A stretch of 20,782 nucleotides of DNA, from the NCBI GenBank assembly GCA_964525395.1, contig CAZGGU010000018.1:1-20782 (forward strand), in the 5' to 3' direction. Shown piece after piece: positions 6,825 to 15,540 of the stretch. The translations under genes and the position numbers were made by a program. Source of the stretch: 2-01-FULL-39-10-A sp964525395. GTDB lineage: Bacteria > Patescibacteriota > Microgenomatia > Levybacterales > UBA12049. The notes under the pieces are model-generated. The model worked only from the letters and a program-made list of their open reading frames with translations. It ran no database searches and had not been told where the DNA came from. Within the stretch, counting starts at the first letter, position 1; every line of letters begins with the position of its first letter.

Positions 6825-7257
6825 TCACTATAAAACTTTAGTAGCAGTTTATGTAATTATCATAAAAGACAACAAAGTCTTATTATTGAAAAGAGCTAAC
6901 ACTAATTGGCGCGATGGTGAATTTAACTTCCCAGGAGGACATCTAGAAGACAATGAAACAATAATCAAAGCGGCTGAAAGAGAACTACTGGAAGAAACTG
7001 GAATAATAGTAAAGCCAATGGATTTACACTTGGTTCATGTATCTCACAGAAAAACAAATCATGCATACATTGATCTCTATTTCAGAGCATATGCCTGGCA
7101 CGGAGAACCAAGAATAACTGAAGAAAATAAAAGCGATGAAATCCTTTGGGCAGATCTAAGTAATCTTCCTGAAAATATGCTCGATTACGAAAAAGATTCT
7201 CTAAAACAAATAGAAGATCACGAGATTTATTCTCAGTTTGGATGGAAAAATGATTAA
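6817..7257 (+). CDS. Nudix hydrolase
   Basis: A 146-residue Nudix-fold pyrophosphohydrolase. The Nudix box is complete at residues 41-63: G41-x5-E47-x7-R55-E-L-x-E59-E60-x-G62-I, with the metal-binding glutamates present. The N-terminal strand (VAVYVIIIKDNKVLLLKRA) and NFPGGHLE are typical of the MutT/ADP-ribose group. The substrate (a damaged or excess NTP, a sugar nucleotide or another) cannot be assigned from the sequence. It starts at GTG 6817, overlapping the gatC stop by eight bases, with AAAGGA at 6801-6806 as ribosome binding site. It overlaps the next gene by eight bases (ATGATTAA), so it is translationally coupled within the gat run. A housecleaning role is plausible but inferred. 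Confidence 0.9.
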   Translation: MSDHYKTLVAVYVIIIKDNKVLLLKRANTNWRDGEFNFPGGHLEDNETIIKAAERELLEETGIIVKPMDLHLVHVSHRKTNHAYIDLYFRAYAWHGEPRITEENKSDEILWADLSNLPENMLDYEKDSLKQIEDHEIYSQFGWKND

Positions 7258-7882
7258 TAATCCTGCAATTATTTACATTGTTCGTCATGGTCAAACAGAT
7301 TGGAATATTGGAAGAAAAATCCAAGGACATTCTGATATTCCACTAAACTCTGAAGGAGAAAAACAAGCAGAAGCGCTTAAACATGAATTAAAAGACATTA
7401 AATTCGATGCAGTTTTTTCTTCAGATTTACTTCGCGCGAAAAGAACTGCTGAGATTATAACTCTTGAAAGAGATTTAGCAGTGGAGGCTACAGAAGTGCT
7501 TAGAGAGGGACAGATGGGAAAATTTGAAGGAGCAATCTTTGAAGACTTCTTTCCGCTTTTTAATCAATGGAAAAAACTAAGCGAAGAAGAAAGAAAAAAC
7601 CATCCCAAAACAACTGAATACGAAACTGTTGAATCAGGAGAGATGATTGCTTCTCGCTTTATCACATTTCTGAGAGAAATAGCGCTTTCCCATCGAGACA
7701 AAACAGTACTGATGGTTTCTCATGCAGGAGTAATGCAACATTTCCTTCGAAGCTTAGGCTACGCTCCTCCTGAAGGAAAAGAATATATCGGAGTTCAAAA
7801 CACCGCTTATATCCATCTAGAATCGGATGGCGTAGAATTTGATATTAAAGAACTGAAAGGAATTGACACAAATGCTGAATAA
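7250..7882 (+). CDS. Histidine phosphatase (phosphoglycerate-mutase-like)
   Basis: A 210-residue member of the histidine phosphatase superfamily, branch 1. The phosphohistidine motif is VRHGQTDWN with R12-H13-G14. The pattern continues with GHSDIPLNSEGEKQA, FSSDLLRAKRTAEII (R62), LREGQMGKFEG (acid donor E86) and the second catalytic His158 in MVSHAGVM. It could be a broad phosphatase, a CobC/PhoE-like enzyme or a cofactor-dependent mutase. The lack of the mutase-specific segments favours a phosphatase. The ATG at 7250 is preferred over an in-frame TTG at 7238 because it overlaps the Nudix stop by eight bases, a junction seen repeatedly here, and the motif starts soon after. It overlaps gatA by 11 bases. 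Confidence 0.88.
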   Translation: MINNPAIIYIVRHGQTDWNIGRKIQGHSDIPLNSEGEKQAEALKHELKDIKFDAVFSSDLLRAKRTAEIITLERDLAVEATEVLREGQMGKFEGAIFEDFFPLFNQWKKLSEEERKNHPKTTEYETVESGEMIASRFITFLREIALSHRDKTVLMVSHAGVMQHFLRSLGYAPPEGKEYIGVQNTAYIHLESDGVEFDIKELKGIDTNAE

Positions 7883-9284
7883 ATTAAATATCATCGAAGC
7901 AAAGGAAGGATTAAAAGCAAAAAAGTTCACCTCTGTGGAGCTTACTCAGGCTTGCCTAGATACCATAACTGCTACTGATGACAAGCTCAATGTATTCGTC
8001 ACTTTAACTGCTGAAGAAGCTCTTAAAGACGCTGCGAAAGCAGATGAACTCTTGGTAAACGGTGCAGATCTTCCACTACTGGGAATTCCAATTTCTGTAA
8101 AAGATAATTTTTCCACAGAAGGAGTGCGAACAACAGCATCAGCTAATGTGCTTGATTCATACATTCCCCCATTTGATTCTACCGTAGTAGCCAAACTTAA
8201 AGCAGCAGGCGCAATAATTCTGGGAAAAACTAATATGGATGCCTGGGCGCATGGATCCTCTACTGAAACATCTGACTTCGGAGCTACTCGCAATCCTTGG
8301 AATACAGATCATCTTCCTGGTGGATCTTCAGGAGGAGCTGCAGCATCAGTGGCTGCGAATCAATGCATCGCTGCAATTGGAAGTGAAACGGCAGGATCTA
8401 TCAGACAGCCAGCATCATGGTGCGGAGTGGTAGGACTAAAGCCTACTTATGGTAGAGTTTCCAGATATGGCGTAGTTTCCATGGGTTCAAGTTTAGACTC
8501 TCCAGGACCAATTACCAAAACAGTTGAGGATTCGGCATTAATCTTAGAAGTATTAGCTGGACAAGATAAATTGGACGCAACTACTTCTCCAAAAGACATA
8601 GAAAATTACACCCAAAATATGAAAGAGAACAAACAACTTACTATTGGCGTTCCCGAAGATTATTTCGAAGGAGTAGAGCCAGAGGTAGCTGAAAAAGTCC
8701 GAGATGCTATTAAAGTTTATGAAAAAATGGGAGCTAAGATCGAAACTATCAAATTATTTGATCCTAAATATGCGATTGATGTTTATACCATTATCCAGCG
8801 TTCTGAAGTTTCTTCAAATCTGGGCAGATACGATGGAATTAGATATGCAAATGACAGATCAGCTTTCGGTGAAGAGGCGAAAAGAAGAATAATGTTCGGA
8901 ACTCATGCTCTCTCATCTGGATACTACGATCAATATTACAATAAAGCATCCAAAGTACGAACTGTGATTATCGATGACTTTAATAAAGCTTTTGAAAAAG
9001 TAGACGTTATTATGGCGCCTACTTCTCCAACCCTCGCCCTCCCTGTGGGAGCAAGTAAAGATTCAGCCATGTTTGGAGAACTCGCTGACGTTTTAGTGGA
9101 GCCGTCATCTATCGCAGGTCTTTCTGGGATTAACATCCCTGTCGGCTTCGCTTCAAATGGTTTACCAATTGGCATGCAGATAATCGGGCCTCAATTCGCT
9201 GAAACCAAAGTTCTCCAGGCAGCTTATCAATATGAACAAGAAACAAAGAATGAAGACTGGAGAAAAAAGGAGGCTGTAATTTAA
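7872..9284 (+). CDS. gatA: Asp-tRNA(Asn)/Glu-tRNA(Gln) amidotransferase subunit A
   Basis: A 470-residue amidase-signature glutaminase that releases ammonia from glutamine for transamidation of misacylated tRNA on GatB. The Ser-cisSer-Lys triad is present: K77 (GIPISVKDN), S152 (GGSSGG) and the nucleophile S176. These lie two residues before the Staphylococcus aureus positions. The oxyanion segment reads SETAGSIRQP, with Ala174 where TGGS is usual; backbone contacts could still form. The start is ATG 7872, with AAAGGA at 7856-7861 as ribosome binding site. An in-frame TTG at 7863 was rejected. The start overlaps the phosphatase stop by 11 bases, and the gatA stop shares one base with the gatB start (TAATG). 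Confidence 0.96.
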   Translation: MLNKLNIIEAKEGLKAKKFTSVELTQACLDTITATDDKLNVFVTLTAEEALKDAAKADELLVNGADLPLLGIPISVKDNFSTEGVRTTASANVLDSYIPPFDSTVVAKLKAAGAIILGKTNMDAWAHGSSTETSDFGATRNPWNTDHLPGGSSGGAAASVAANQCIAAIGSETAGSIRQPASWCGVVGLKPTYGRVSRYGVVSMGSSLDSPGPITKTVEDSALILEVLAGQDKLDATTSPKDIENYTQNMKENKQLTIGVPEDYFEGVEPEVAEKVRDAIKVYEKMGAKIETIKLFDPKYAIDVYTIIQRSEVSSNLGRYDGIRYANDRSAFGEEAKRRIMFGTHALSSGYYDQYYNKASKVRTVIIDDFNKAFEKVDVIMAPTSPTLALPVGASKDSAMFGELADVLVEPSSIAGLSGINIPVGFASNGLPIGMQIIGPQFAETKVLQAAYQYEQETKNEDWRKKEAVI

Positions 9285-10615
9285 TGGCAAAGTATACACC
9301 GGTCATTGGTCTTGAAGTGCACGTAGAGCTAAAAACAAAAAGTAAAATGTTTTGTGGTTGCTCTGCTAATTATTTCGGGCAAACACCTAATACTCATACA
9401 TGTCCTGTTTGCCTAGGCTTACCAGGGGCACTTCCGGTAGCTAATAAAAAAGCAATTGAATGGTGCATTATGATAGGTCAGGCACTAAACTGCGAAATTC
9501 CGCTCTTCTCTAAATTTGACCGCAAAAATTATTTTTATCCTGATCTTTCCAAAAGTTATCAGATCTCCCAATATGACAAACCATTTGCTGAAAAAGGTTT
9601 TATGGAACTCTCTAATGGTAAAAGAATTGGGATTACTCGAGTACATATGGAAGAAGATACAGGAAAACTCATACATGAGGTGGTGGAAGGAGAAGATGTA
9701 TCTTTAATCGACTTTAATCGCTCAGGCGTTCCACTTGTAGAGATTGTGACTGAACCAGATTTCGACAATGCTGAAGATGTAAAAGAATATTTGCAAAAAC
9801 TTCAGCAAATAGTCCGCTATCTTGAAGTTTCAGATGCAGATATGGAAAAAGGTAACATGAGGCTTGAGCCAAACATCTCGCTTAGGAATGAGGAAGAACT
9901 CTCCAGCGGTACTCTTCCAAAATATAAAGTTGAGGTAAAAAACATAAACTCATTTAATTTCGTCGTTAAAGCAATTGAATTTGAAATAAAAAGACAAACA
10001 GAAATTTTAGATAAAGGTGAACTTCCTGCTCAGGAAACTCGTGGATTCGTAGAAGCAATTTCTTCTACTAAATCCCAGAGATCCAAAGAAGATGCCAAAG
10101 ATTATAGATATTTTCCTGATCCTGATCTTCCGCCTTTCAGATGGACTGAAAACCAAATTGCAAATATCAAATCTCAAATCCCTGAACTACCTCAAGCCAA
10201 GCAAAAAAGATTTGAAAAAGAATATGGAATAACTTCATATGACGCTGAAATTCTCACTCGCGAAAAACCTCTGGCTGACTTTTTCGAACAATCTGTAATG
10301 GATGGAAAAGAATTTGATATTACGCCAAAACAAATAGCCAATTACATTATTAATAAGAAGCCTGATTTAACTAATATGATGCCGGCAGATTTGATAAAAT
10401 CAATAGTCGTAGCAACTAAAGTAAGTGACGTAGACGAAGAAAAACTAAGAGATATAATTGATAAAGTAATAGCTGAAAATGAAAAAGCTGTTACAGAGTT
10501 TAAAAACGGAAAAGAACCTGTTATTATGTATCTAGTTGGCCAAGTAATGCGCCAATTTCCTGAGAAAATAGATGCAGGAAAAGTTAAGGAGAGCTTGCTC
10601 TCGAAATTAAAATAA
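9284..10615 (+). CDS. gatB: Asp-tRNA(Asn)/Glu-tRNA(Gln) amidotransferase subunit B
   Basis: A 443-residue GatB, the kinase/transamidase subunit that phosphorylates and amidates the tRNA-bound Glu or Asp. The family start VIGLEVHVELKTKSKMF is followed by zinc-type cysteines C24, C26, C40 and C43 (in HTCPVCLGLPGALPV). The catalytic cradle contains NYFYPDLSKSYQISQYD, HMEEDTGKL, NRSGVPLVEIVTEPD and DYRYFPDPDLPPF. The C-terminal helical plus YqeY-like tail that reads the tRNA is present (about 295-443), although the protein is some 30 residues shorter than the usual 475. A strong ribosome binding site, AAGGAGG (9267-9273), lies ten bases before the ATG. It closes the GatCAB set, supporting indirect Gln-tRNA and/or Asn-tRNA synthesis. 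Confidence 0.96.
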   Translation: MAKYTPVIGLEVHVELKTKSKMFCGCSANYFGQTPNTHTCPVCLGLPGALPVANKKAIEWCIMIGQALNCEIPLFSKFDRKNYFYPDLSKSYQISQYDKPFAEKGFMELSNGKRIGITRVHMEEDTGKLIHEVVEGEDVSLIDFNRSGVPLVEIVTEPDFDNAEDVKEYLQKLQQIVRYLEVSDADMEKGNMRLEPNISLRNEEELSSGTLPKYKVEVKNINSFNFVVKAIEFEIKRQTEILDKGELPAQETRGFVEAISSTKSQRSKEDAKDYRYFPDPDLPPFRWTENQIANIKSQIPELPQAKQKRFEKEYGITSYDAEILTREKPLADFFEQSVMDGKEFDITPKQIANYIINKKPDLTNMMPADLIKSIVVATKVSDVDEEKLRDIIDKVIAENEKAVTEFKNGKEPVIMYLVGQVMRQFPEKIDAGKVKESLLSKLK

Positions 10616-10616
10616 T

Positions 10617-11366
10617 ATGACAGAATTACAAGAACCTATTACAAATCCGCAGCCCACGGAAACTACACCCCCTGCATCAAGAATCCCAGAAAAACCCTTA
10701 ACTCGCCGATCACGTATAAAAACCTTCAGAGAATTATTAAGAAGAAGCGAGGAACAATCAATGTATGATGAAACATCAGGTGTTCATAGTAAAAAATGGC
10801 TAAAAGAAAGACTTCAAGGAGCTATTAAGGAATCCGAAAGAACTGGTAAAAATTTCTATTTAAGTTTCATAGATCTTGATGATTTTAAATATTATAACTC
10901 TCGACACGGTCATGCTGGCGGAGATATGGTATTAAAACTTTTATCTACAGTAGGAACAAGACCAGGTGAAGAAATAGCCAGAGTAGGAGGAGACGAATTT
11001 GCACAAGTATTAAATGACGATATTGATCTAGAGCAAGCTGTAATTGCTTCATCTCGTAACGCACGTGCAATAGCAGATGAAAGTAAAAAATTAATTCCTA
11101 CTTTAAAAGTAATAAATAACGAGGTAATTCCTTTTGAAGAGGTTACTTCAACCTTAGGATTAATTCAATATCGTCCTGGTATGACAGCTGAGAGCATGTA
11201 TGCCGAAGCTAGTGAAATGATGCTTGACACCAAAAGGAGAGGTAAAGATTTAATTTCTGTAAAAAGCTCCGAAGGTACAATCAGGTACTTTGACAGAGAA
11301 GGAAAAGAAACAACTGTTGAAGACGAAATTGAAGAACCCTCCAATTCCAAAGGAGCTGCTGCATAA
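10617..11366 (+). CDS. GGDEF-domain protein, probable diguanylate cyclase
   Basis: A 249-residue soluble GGDEF protein. After a Pro/Thr-rich and then basic N-terminal stretch (1-45), the cyclase domain spans about 50-218. Key residues are kept: metal ligand D86 (FIDLDDFK), guanine-contacting N94 and D103 (in GHAGGD), and the active-site G124-G-D-E-F128. The product-inhibition site upstream is R115-P-G-E118, one acidic swap from RxxD. The early DxLTGLxNR motif is degenerate (DETSGVHSKKW). Synthesis of cyclic di-GMP is therefore plausible but unproven, and no sensory domain, membrane segment or EAL domain is present. It begins one base after the gatB stop. Its stop overlaps the dnaE start (TAATG), with AAAGGAG inside its 3' end serving dnaE, so the two are coupled. 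Confidence 0.85.
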   Translation: MTELQEPITNPQPTETTPPASRIPEKPLTRRSRIKTFRELLRRSEEQSMYDETSGVHSKKWLKERLQGAIKESERTGKNFYLSFIDLDDFKYYNSRHGHAGGDMVLKLLSTVGTRPGEEIARVGGDEFAQVLNDDIDLEQAVIASSRNARAIADESKKLIPTLKVINNEVIPFEEVTSTLGLIQYRPGMTAESMYAEASEMMLDTKRRGKDLISVKSSEGTIRYFDREGKETTVEDEIEEPSNSKGAAA

Positions 11367-14300
11367 TGGCTGATTTCGTACATCTTCACAATCACTCTGA
11401 ATATTCCCTTTTAGATGGTCTACAAAAAATGACCAATATGGTCGAGCATGCCAAAAACCAAGGCATGAAAGCTCTCGCAATCACAGATCATGGAAACATG
11501 TATGGCACAATCAAGTTTTATAAGGCATGCCTAGAAGCTGGCATCAAGCCAATCATTGGCTGCGAAATTTATGTCGCACGCCGTACTCGCCATGATAAAG
11601 AGGCAGGAAAGGATAATGATTCTAACCATTTAATTCTTTTAGCAGAAAACAATGAAGGTTATAAAAATCTTATGAGAATAGTCTCAGCCGCTAATCTGGA
11701 GGGTTATTATTATAAACCCAGAACTGACTTGGAACTTTTGGAAAAATATCATGAAGGACTAATTTGTCTATCAGCGTGTATAAATGGCTATGTTTCAGAA
11801 CCACTTCTAGACGGACGGCAAGAACTAGCTGAAGAAAGAGCTACTAAGCTTTCTGAAATTTTCGGTAAAGATCACTTTTATTTAGAGCTCCAAAAACATC
11901 TCAACGTTAAGAGGCAGGATGAATTAAATGAAAAGCTGATCAAACTTTCTGAAAAACTAGGAATTCCAGTAGTAGCAACGAATGATAATCACTATACAAA
12001 AAATACAGACGCAGAGGCACAAGAAGTTTTGCTTTGTATTCAAACCCAAAATACCTTAAATACTCCTGGTAGAAAACTTTCTATGATCGATTCCCCTGAC
12101 TTTTACATGAAGTCTCCTGATGAAATGGCAGAACTCTTCGCCCAGACTCCCCAAGCTATTACCAACAGTGTAAAAATCGCAGAAATGTGTAACGTAGAAA
12201 TTTCCCTGGGTAAATGGATAATGCCTGTTTTCGAAGTACCTGAAGACACTTCTCCAGGAGACTATTTAACTAAGCTTGTTTATGAAGGATTGAAAGAAAG
12301 ATATGGTGAATTATCTGATAAATCTCGGGAGAGAGCTGATTATGAACTATCAATTATTATAAAGAAAAAATATGAAATGTATTTTTTGATTGTAGCCGAC
12401 TTTGTAAATTGGGCTAAGTCTCAAGGAATCTCCGTAGGACCGGGAAGAGGATCTGCAGCTGGATCTTTGGTTTCCTTTGCCTTAAAAATTACTGACGTAG
12501 ATCCATTCTACTTTAATCTTCCTTTCGAACGTTTCTTAAATCCAGACAGACCTTCTGCGCCCGATATTGATTTGGATTTCGCAGACACTAGACGCGACGA
12601 AGTAATTAAGTACGTGACCGAAAAGTACGGTGTGGACAAAGTAGCACAAATTATCACCTTCGGAACCATGGAAGCCAAAGGTTCAGTTAGAGATACAGGA
12701 CGAGCAATGGGAATGCCCTATTCTGGCCCAGACAGAATTTCTAAAATGATTCCCCCTGGCTGGCAAGGACATGCGATGACTCTTGATGGAGCGCTCGAAC
12801 AAAGCCCGGAACTTAGAATGGCATACACTACTGAACCTGAAACTAAAAGACTACTAGACCTTGCTCGTAAAGTCGAAGGTGTTTCCCGCCATGCGTCTGT
12901 GCATGCAGCTGGTGTAGTAATCGCTGATAAACCACTCACTGAATACACTCCTCTACAGAGAGAAACTAATGGCGATAAAATCGTAACGCAATACGACATG
13001 TACACAGTAGGCGAAGATGGCGTAGGACTACTAAAAATGGACTTTTTAGGGCTAAGGAACTTAACCATTATCGAAGAGGCTCTTAAGTTTATTAAAGAAA
13101 ATAAAGGGATAGAAATAGATTTATCCAAAGTGCCTCTGGACGATAAAAAAACTTATGATCTTTTATCTGATGCAGAAACCACCGGAATTTTCCAATTAGA
13201 ATCTGCGGGGATGAGACGGTACATTAAAGATCTAAAGCCCACTTCTATTTTCGATTTAATGGCCATGGTAGCACTGTATCGTCCAGGTCCAATGGCCAAT
13301 ATTCCAGAATTTATCGCTAGAAAAAGAGACCCTGAAAAAATTTCCCTTCCAGACCCTAGACTTAAAGATGCACTGGAACAATCTTACGGAATGTTGGTGT
13401 ATCAAGACGACGTTTTACTTACTACCATTGCGATTGCTGGATACACCTGGCTAGATGCGGACAAATTCCGTAAAGCTATGGGTAAAAAAATTCCAGCCGA
13501 GATGAAAAAACAGAAAGAACAATTTCTTAAAGGCGCTGTAGAAAATGGATTAAAACAAAAAAAGGCTGAGGCTATCTTCGAACTGATTGCTCCTTTTGCA
13601 GGATACGGATTTAATAAAGCTCATGCAGCTTGCTATGCTACTATCGCATACAGAACAGCTTATCTTAAAGCTAATTATTCCGTAGAATTTATGACTGCAC
13701 TCCTCACGGCTGAGTCACGAGGCACAACAGGTCCCGCTAAAAATGAAAAAATAGCACAAGCAATTGCTGAGTGCAAAAGACTAAACTTAATCGTTCACCA
13801 ACCTGATATTAATAAATCTGGCAGAGACTTTACAATTGAAAATTCAATCAATATTCGCTTTGGATTATCTGCTATTAAAAACGTAGGAGACGCCGCCATA
13901 ACTAATATTTTAGAAAATCGGAACAAAGGCGAATTCACTTCTTTTGAGGATTTCTGTAATAGAGTAAATCTTTCTACTATTAATAAAAAGACTGTTGAAA
14001 GTCTTATCAAAGCCGGCGCAATGGACATTTTCGGTAACCGTGCTCAACTACTCTCCAATTATATAGATATTATGGAACAAGTTAATAAATCCAAGAAAAA
14101 TAAAGCTGAAGGCCAATCAAGTCTTTTCGGCGATGATGAATCAATTAATGAAATCAAAAAAACTCATGATTCAAGTATCGCAGACTTTTCTTCAGACGAA
14201 AAACTGGCATTTGAAAAAGAATTCTTAGGTTTTTATCTAACTTCTCACCCTCAGATGGAAAATTTGCTAGCACTAAAACCAATCATCACCCATGAACTGG

Positions 14301-14608
14301 ACGGACTTGAGGAAGTAAAAGAAGGAACTATTATTACGATAGGTGGAATTATCGAAACTGTCAGAAAAATATTTACTAAAAAAACTAACGCAGAAATGGC
14401 ATTTATTAATATCGCGAATGAAAATGGCGTAACCACAGAAGTAGTAGTATTTCCTAAAGTATTTGAAACTGCCAAAAAGCTAATCGATAAAGATAAATTA
14501 GTAATCATCAAAGGCAGGATGGATTCTAAAAATGATAGACCAGTAATTCTAGCTGAAGAAGTAAAGCCCATGAGAAACATGCCTCAACTTCCCCCAGGCT
14601 GGAATTAA
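11366..14608 (+). CDS. dnaE: DNA polymerase III subunit alpha
   Basis: The 1080-residue replicative DNA polymerase (C family, DnaE1 type). The N-terminal PHP domain starts with HLHNHSEYSLLDG (H6, H8, H10) and AITDHGNMYG, with most metal-site motifs retained. The palm has the catalytic acids D400 and D402 (PDIDLDF) and D559 (LKMDFLGLRNLT). Also present are SVGPGRGSAAGSLV, HAAGVVIAD, YRPGPMANIPEFI and GFNKAHAACYA. A beta-clamp-binding motif, QSSLF, precedes the OB-fold, which runs from about residue 990 to the end. The length is a little below the E. coli enzyme (1160). The ATG overlaps the GGDEF stop, with AAAGGAG (11349-11355) ten bases upstream as ribosome binding site. It is the last gene before the ATP operon promoter. 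Confidence 0.97.
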   Translation: MADFVHLHNHSEYSLLDGLQKMTNMVEHAKNQGMKALAITDHGNMYGTIKFYKACLEAGIKPIIGCEIYVARRTRHDKEAGKDNDSNHLILLAENNEGYKNLMRIVSAANLEGYYYKPRTDLELLEKYHEGLICLSACINGYVSEPLLDGRQELAEERATKLSEIFGKDHFYLELQKHLNVKRQDELNEKLIKLSEKLGIPVVATNDNHYTKNTDAEAQEVLLCIQTQNTLNTPGRKLSMIDSPDFYMKSPDEMAELFAQTPQAITNSVKIAEMCNVEISLGKWIMPVFEVPEDTSPGDYLTKLVYEGLKERYGELSDKSRERADYELSIIIKKKYEMYFLIVADFVNWAKSQGISVGPGRGSAAGSLVSFALKITDVDPFYFNLPFERFLNPDRPSAPDIDLDFADTRRDEVIKYVTEKYGVDKVAQIITFGTMEAKGSVRDTGRAMGMPYSGPDRISKMIPPGWQGHAMTLDGALEQSPELRMAYTTEPETKRLLDLARKVEGVSRHASVHAAGVVIADKPLTEYTPLQRETNGDKIVTQYDMYTVGEDGVGLLKMDFLGLRNLTIIEEALKFIKENKGIEIDLSKVPLDDKKTYDLLSDAETTGIFQLESAGMRRYIKDLKPTSIFDLMAMVALYRPGPMANIPEFIARKRDPEKISLPDPRLKDALEQSYGMLVYQDDVLLTTIAIAGYTWLDADKFRKAMGKKIPAEMKKQKEQFLKGAVENGLKQKKAEAIFELIAPFAGYGFNKAHAACYATIAYRTAYLKANYSVEFMTALLTAESRGTTGPAKNEKIAQAIAECKRLNLIVHQPDINKSGRDFTIENSINIRFGLSAIKNVGDAAITNILENRNKGEFTSFEDFCNRVNLSTINKKTVESLIKAGAMDIFGNRAQLLSNYIDIMEQVNKSKKNKAEGQSSLFGDDESINEIKKTHDSSIADFSSDEKLAFEKEFLGFYLTSHPQMENLLALKPIITHELDGLEEVKEGTIITIGGIIETVRKIFTKKTNAEMAFINIANENGVTTEVVVFPKVFETAKKLIDKDKLVIIKGRMDSKNDRPVILAEEVKPMRNMPQLPPGWN

Positions 14609-14617
14609 ATCCTCTTC

Positions 14618-14647
14618 TTGACTAAATATAGCCTTGAATTGTAAAAT
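14618..14647 (+). promoter_or_regulatory. Putative promoter of the ATP synthase operon
   Basis: TTGACT (14618-14623) and TAAAAT (14642-14647) are spaced by 18 bases in the 74-base gap after dnaE. Transcription would start near 14654, giving a leader of about 29 bases that carries a Shine-Dalgarno, TAAGGA (14672-14677), five bases before the atpB ATG. Unlike the murT and gatC promoters, this one makes a leadered mRNA. No intrinsic terminator for dnaE is visible in the gap. Confidence 0.55.
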
Positions 14648-14682
14648 ACACTTGATTAATTAAGATTTAGTTAAGGATTTAT

Positions 14683-15540
14683 ATGGCATCATTTGCGCCT
14701 GAGGTAATCTTTTCAATTGGAAGATTTCCTATCACCAATACAGTAATAAATACCGTTTTAGTGGACGGAGTATTGCTTCTACTCGCTCTTTATACTTCTA
14801 CAAGACTTAAATACATTCCAGGAAAATTTCAAAGTGTTATAGAGCTTATTATTGGCGGATTTTATAATTTCGTTAAAGGAATTGCAGAACAAAGAACGAA
14901 CGCAATCTTCCCTATTTTTATGTCTTTTTTTCTATTTATCATTGTCGCCAACTTTTCTGGCCTTATTCCCGGTATTGGAACATTTGGCATCAAGGAAGAA
15001 GTTATGCATGAAGGCCACATGGTAACTGAAATAATTCCATTTAATCGCCCTACAACTAGTGATTTAAATACCACCTTAGCGCTGGCAGTCCTATCTGTGG
15101 TCATCACCAACGGATATGCTATTTATAAATTAGGATTAGTAGGATATATTTCTAAATTCTTTACCTTCGTACCCTTCTTAATCTCTGTTTTTAAAGGTAA
15201 GCCAAAAGTTACTCTTAATTTCAAACAACCTCTTGAAGTATTTATAGCAATAATTACACCTTTAGTGATGATATTCGTGGGTCTTCTAGAACTACTATCA
15301 GAATTTGTAAAATCAGTCTCACTTTCTTTCAGATTATTTGGTAATATATATGCTGGAGAAGTTGTGCTGGAGACAGCACAAGGGATCTCCGCTTTCTTAG
15401 TGCCTATACCCTTCATGATGCTTGAAAGTTTAGCAGCAGGTATTCAGGCTCTAGTATTTTCAATGTTAACTATGGTATTTATGATTATTTTATCAACCTC
15501 ACACGCGGAAGATGAGGGACATAAGGAGGTGAGTCATTAA
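14683..15540 (+). CDS. atpB: F0F1 ATP synthase subunit a
   Basis: A 285-residue integral membrane subunit a forming the half-channels of the F0 motor. Several hydrophobic helices are visible (about 20-38, 76-95, 130-148, 185-205, 233-270). The essential arginine is R217 in SVSLSFRLFGNIYAGE. The length and ending are normal, with a hydrophilic His/Glu-rich tail. That tail (about the last ten residues) is encoded by DNA that also carries the exceptionally strong atpE ribosome binding site. It starts after TAAGGA (14672-14677). It is the first gene of atpBEFHAGDC; no atpI is present upstream. Its TAA shares one base with the atpE ATG. Confidence 0.95.
   Translation: MASFAPEVIFSIGRFPITNTVINTVLVDGVLLLLALYTSTRLKYIPGKFQSVIELIIGGFYNFVKGIAEQRTNAIFPIFMSFFLFIIVANFSGLIPGIGTFGIKEEVMHEGHMVTEIIPFNRPTTSDLNTTLALAVLSVVITNGYAIYKLGLVGYISKFFTFVPFLISVFKGKPKVTLNFKQPLEVFIAIITPLVMIFVGLLELLSEFVKSVSLSFRLFGNIYAGEVVLETAQGISAFLVPIPFMMLESLAAGIQALVFSMLTMVFMIILSTSHAEDEGHKEVSH
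15522..15532 (+). promoter_or_regulatory. Strong Shine-Dalgarno of atpE
   Basis: TAAGGAGGTGA (15522-15532) is an 11-base perfect complement to the usual 16S rRNA 3' tail, placed seven bases before the atpE ATG. It is much stronger than the sites of the neighbouring atp genes, several of which have none. This fits the need for many c subunits per complex. Confidence 0.85.

Noticed and set aside
7238..7249. TTG start for the histidine phosphatase
   Set aside because: The ATG at 7250 gives the 8-base overlap seen at other junctions and lies close to the RHG motif.
7863..7871. TTG start for GatA
   Set aside because: The ATG at 7872 has a properly spaced AAAGGA and the usual N-terminus; TTG adds only three residues.
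12718..13128. 136-codon open frame on the minus strand inside dnaE
   Set aside because: It is fully antisense to conserved DnaE sequence, serine-rich and without family features; a shadow of the real gene.
14609..14682. Intrinsic terminator for dnaE before the ATP operon
   Set aside because: No stable hairpin followed by a T run is visible; the gap is explained by the promoter and the atpB ribosome binding site.
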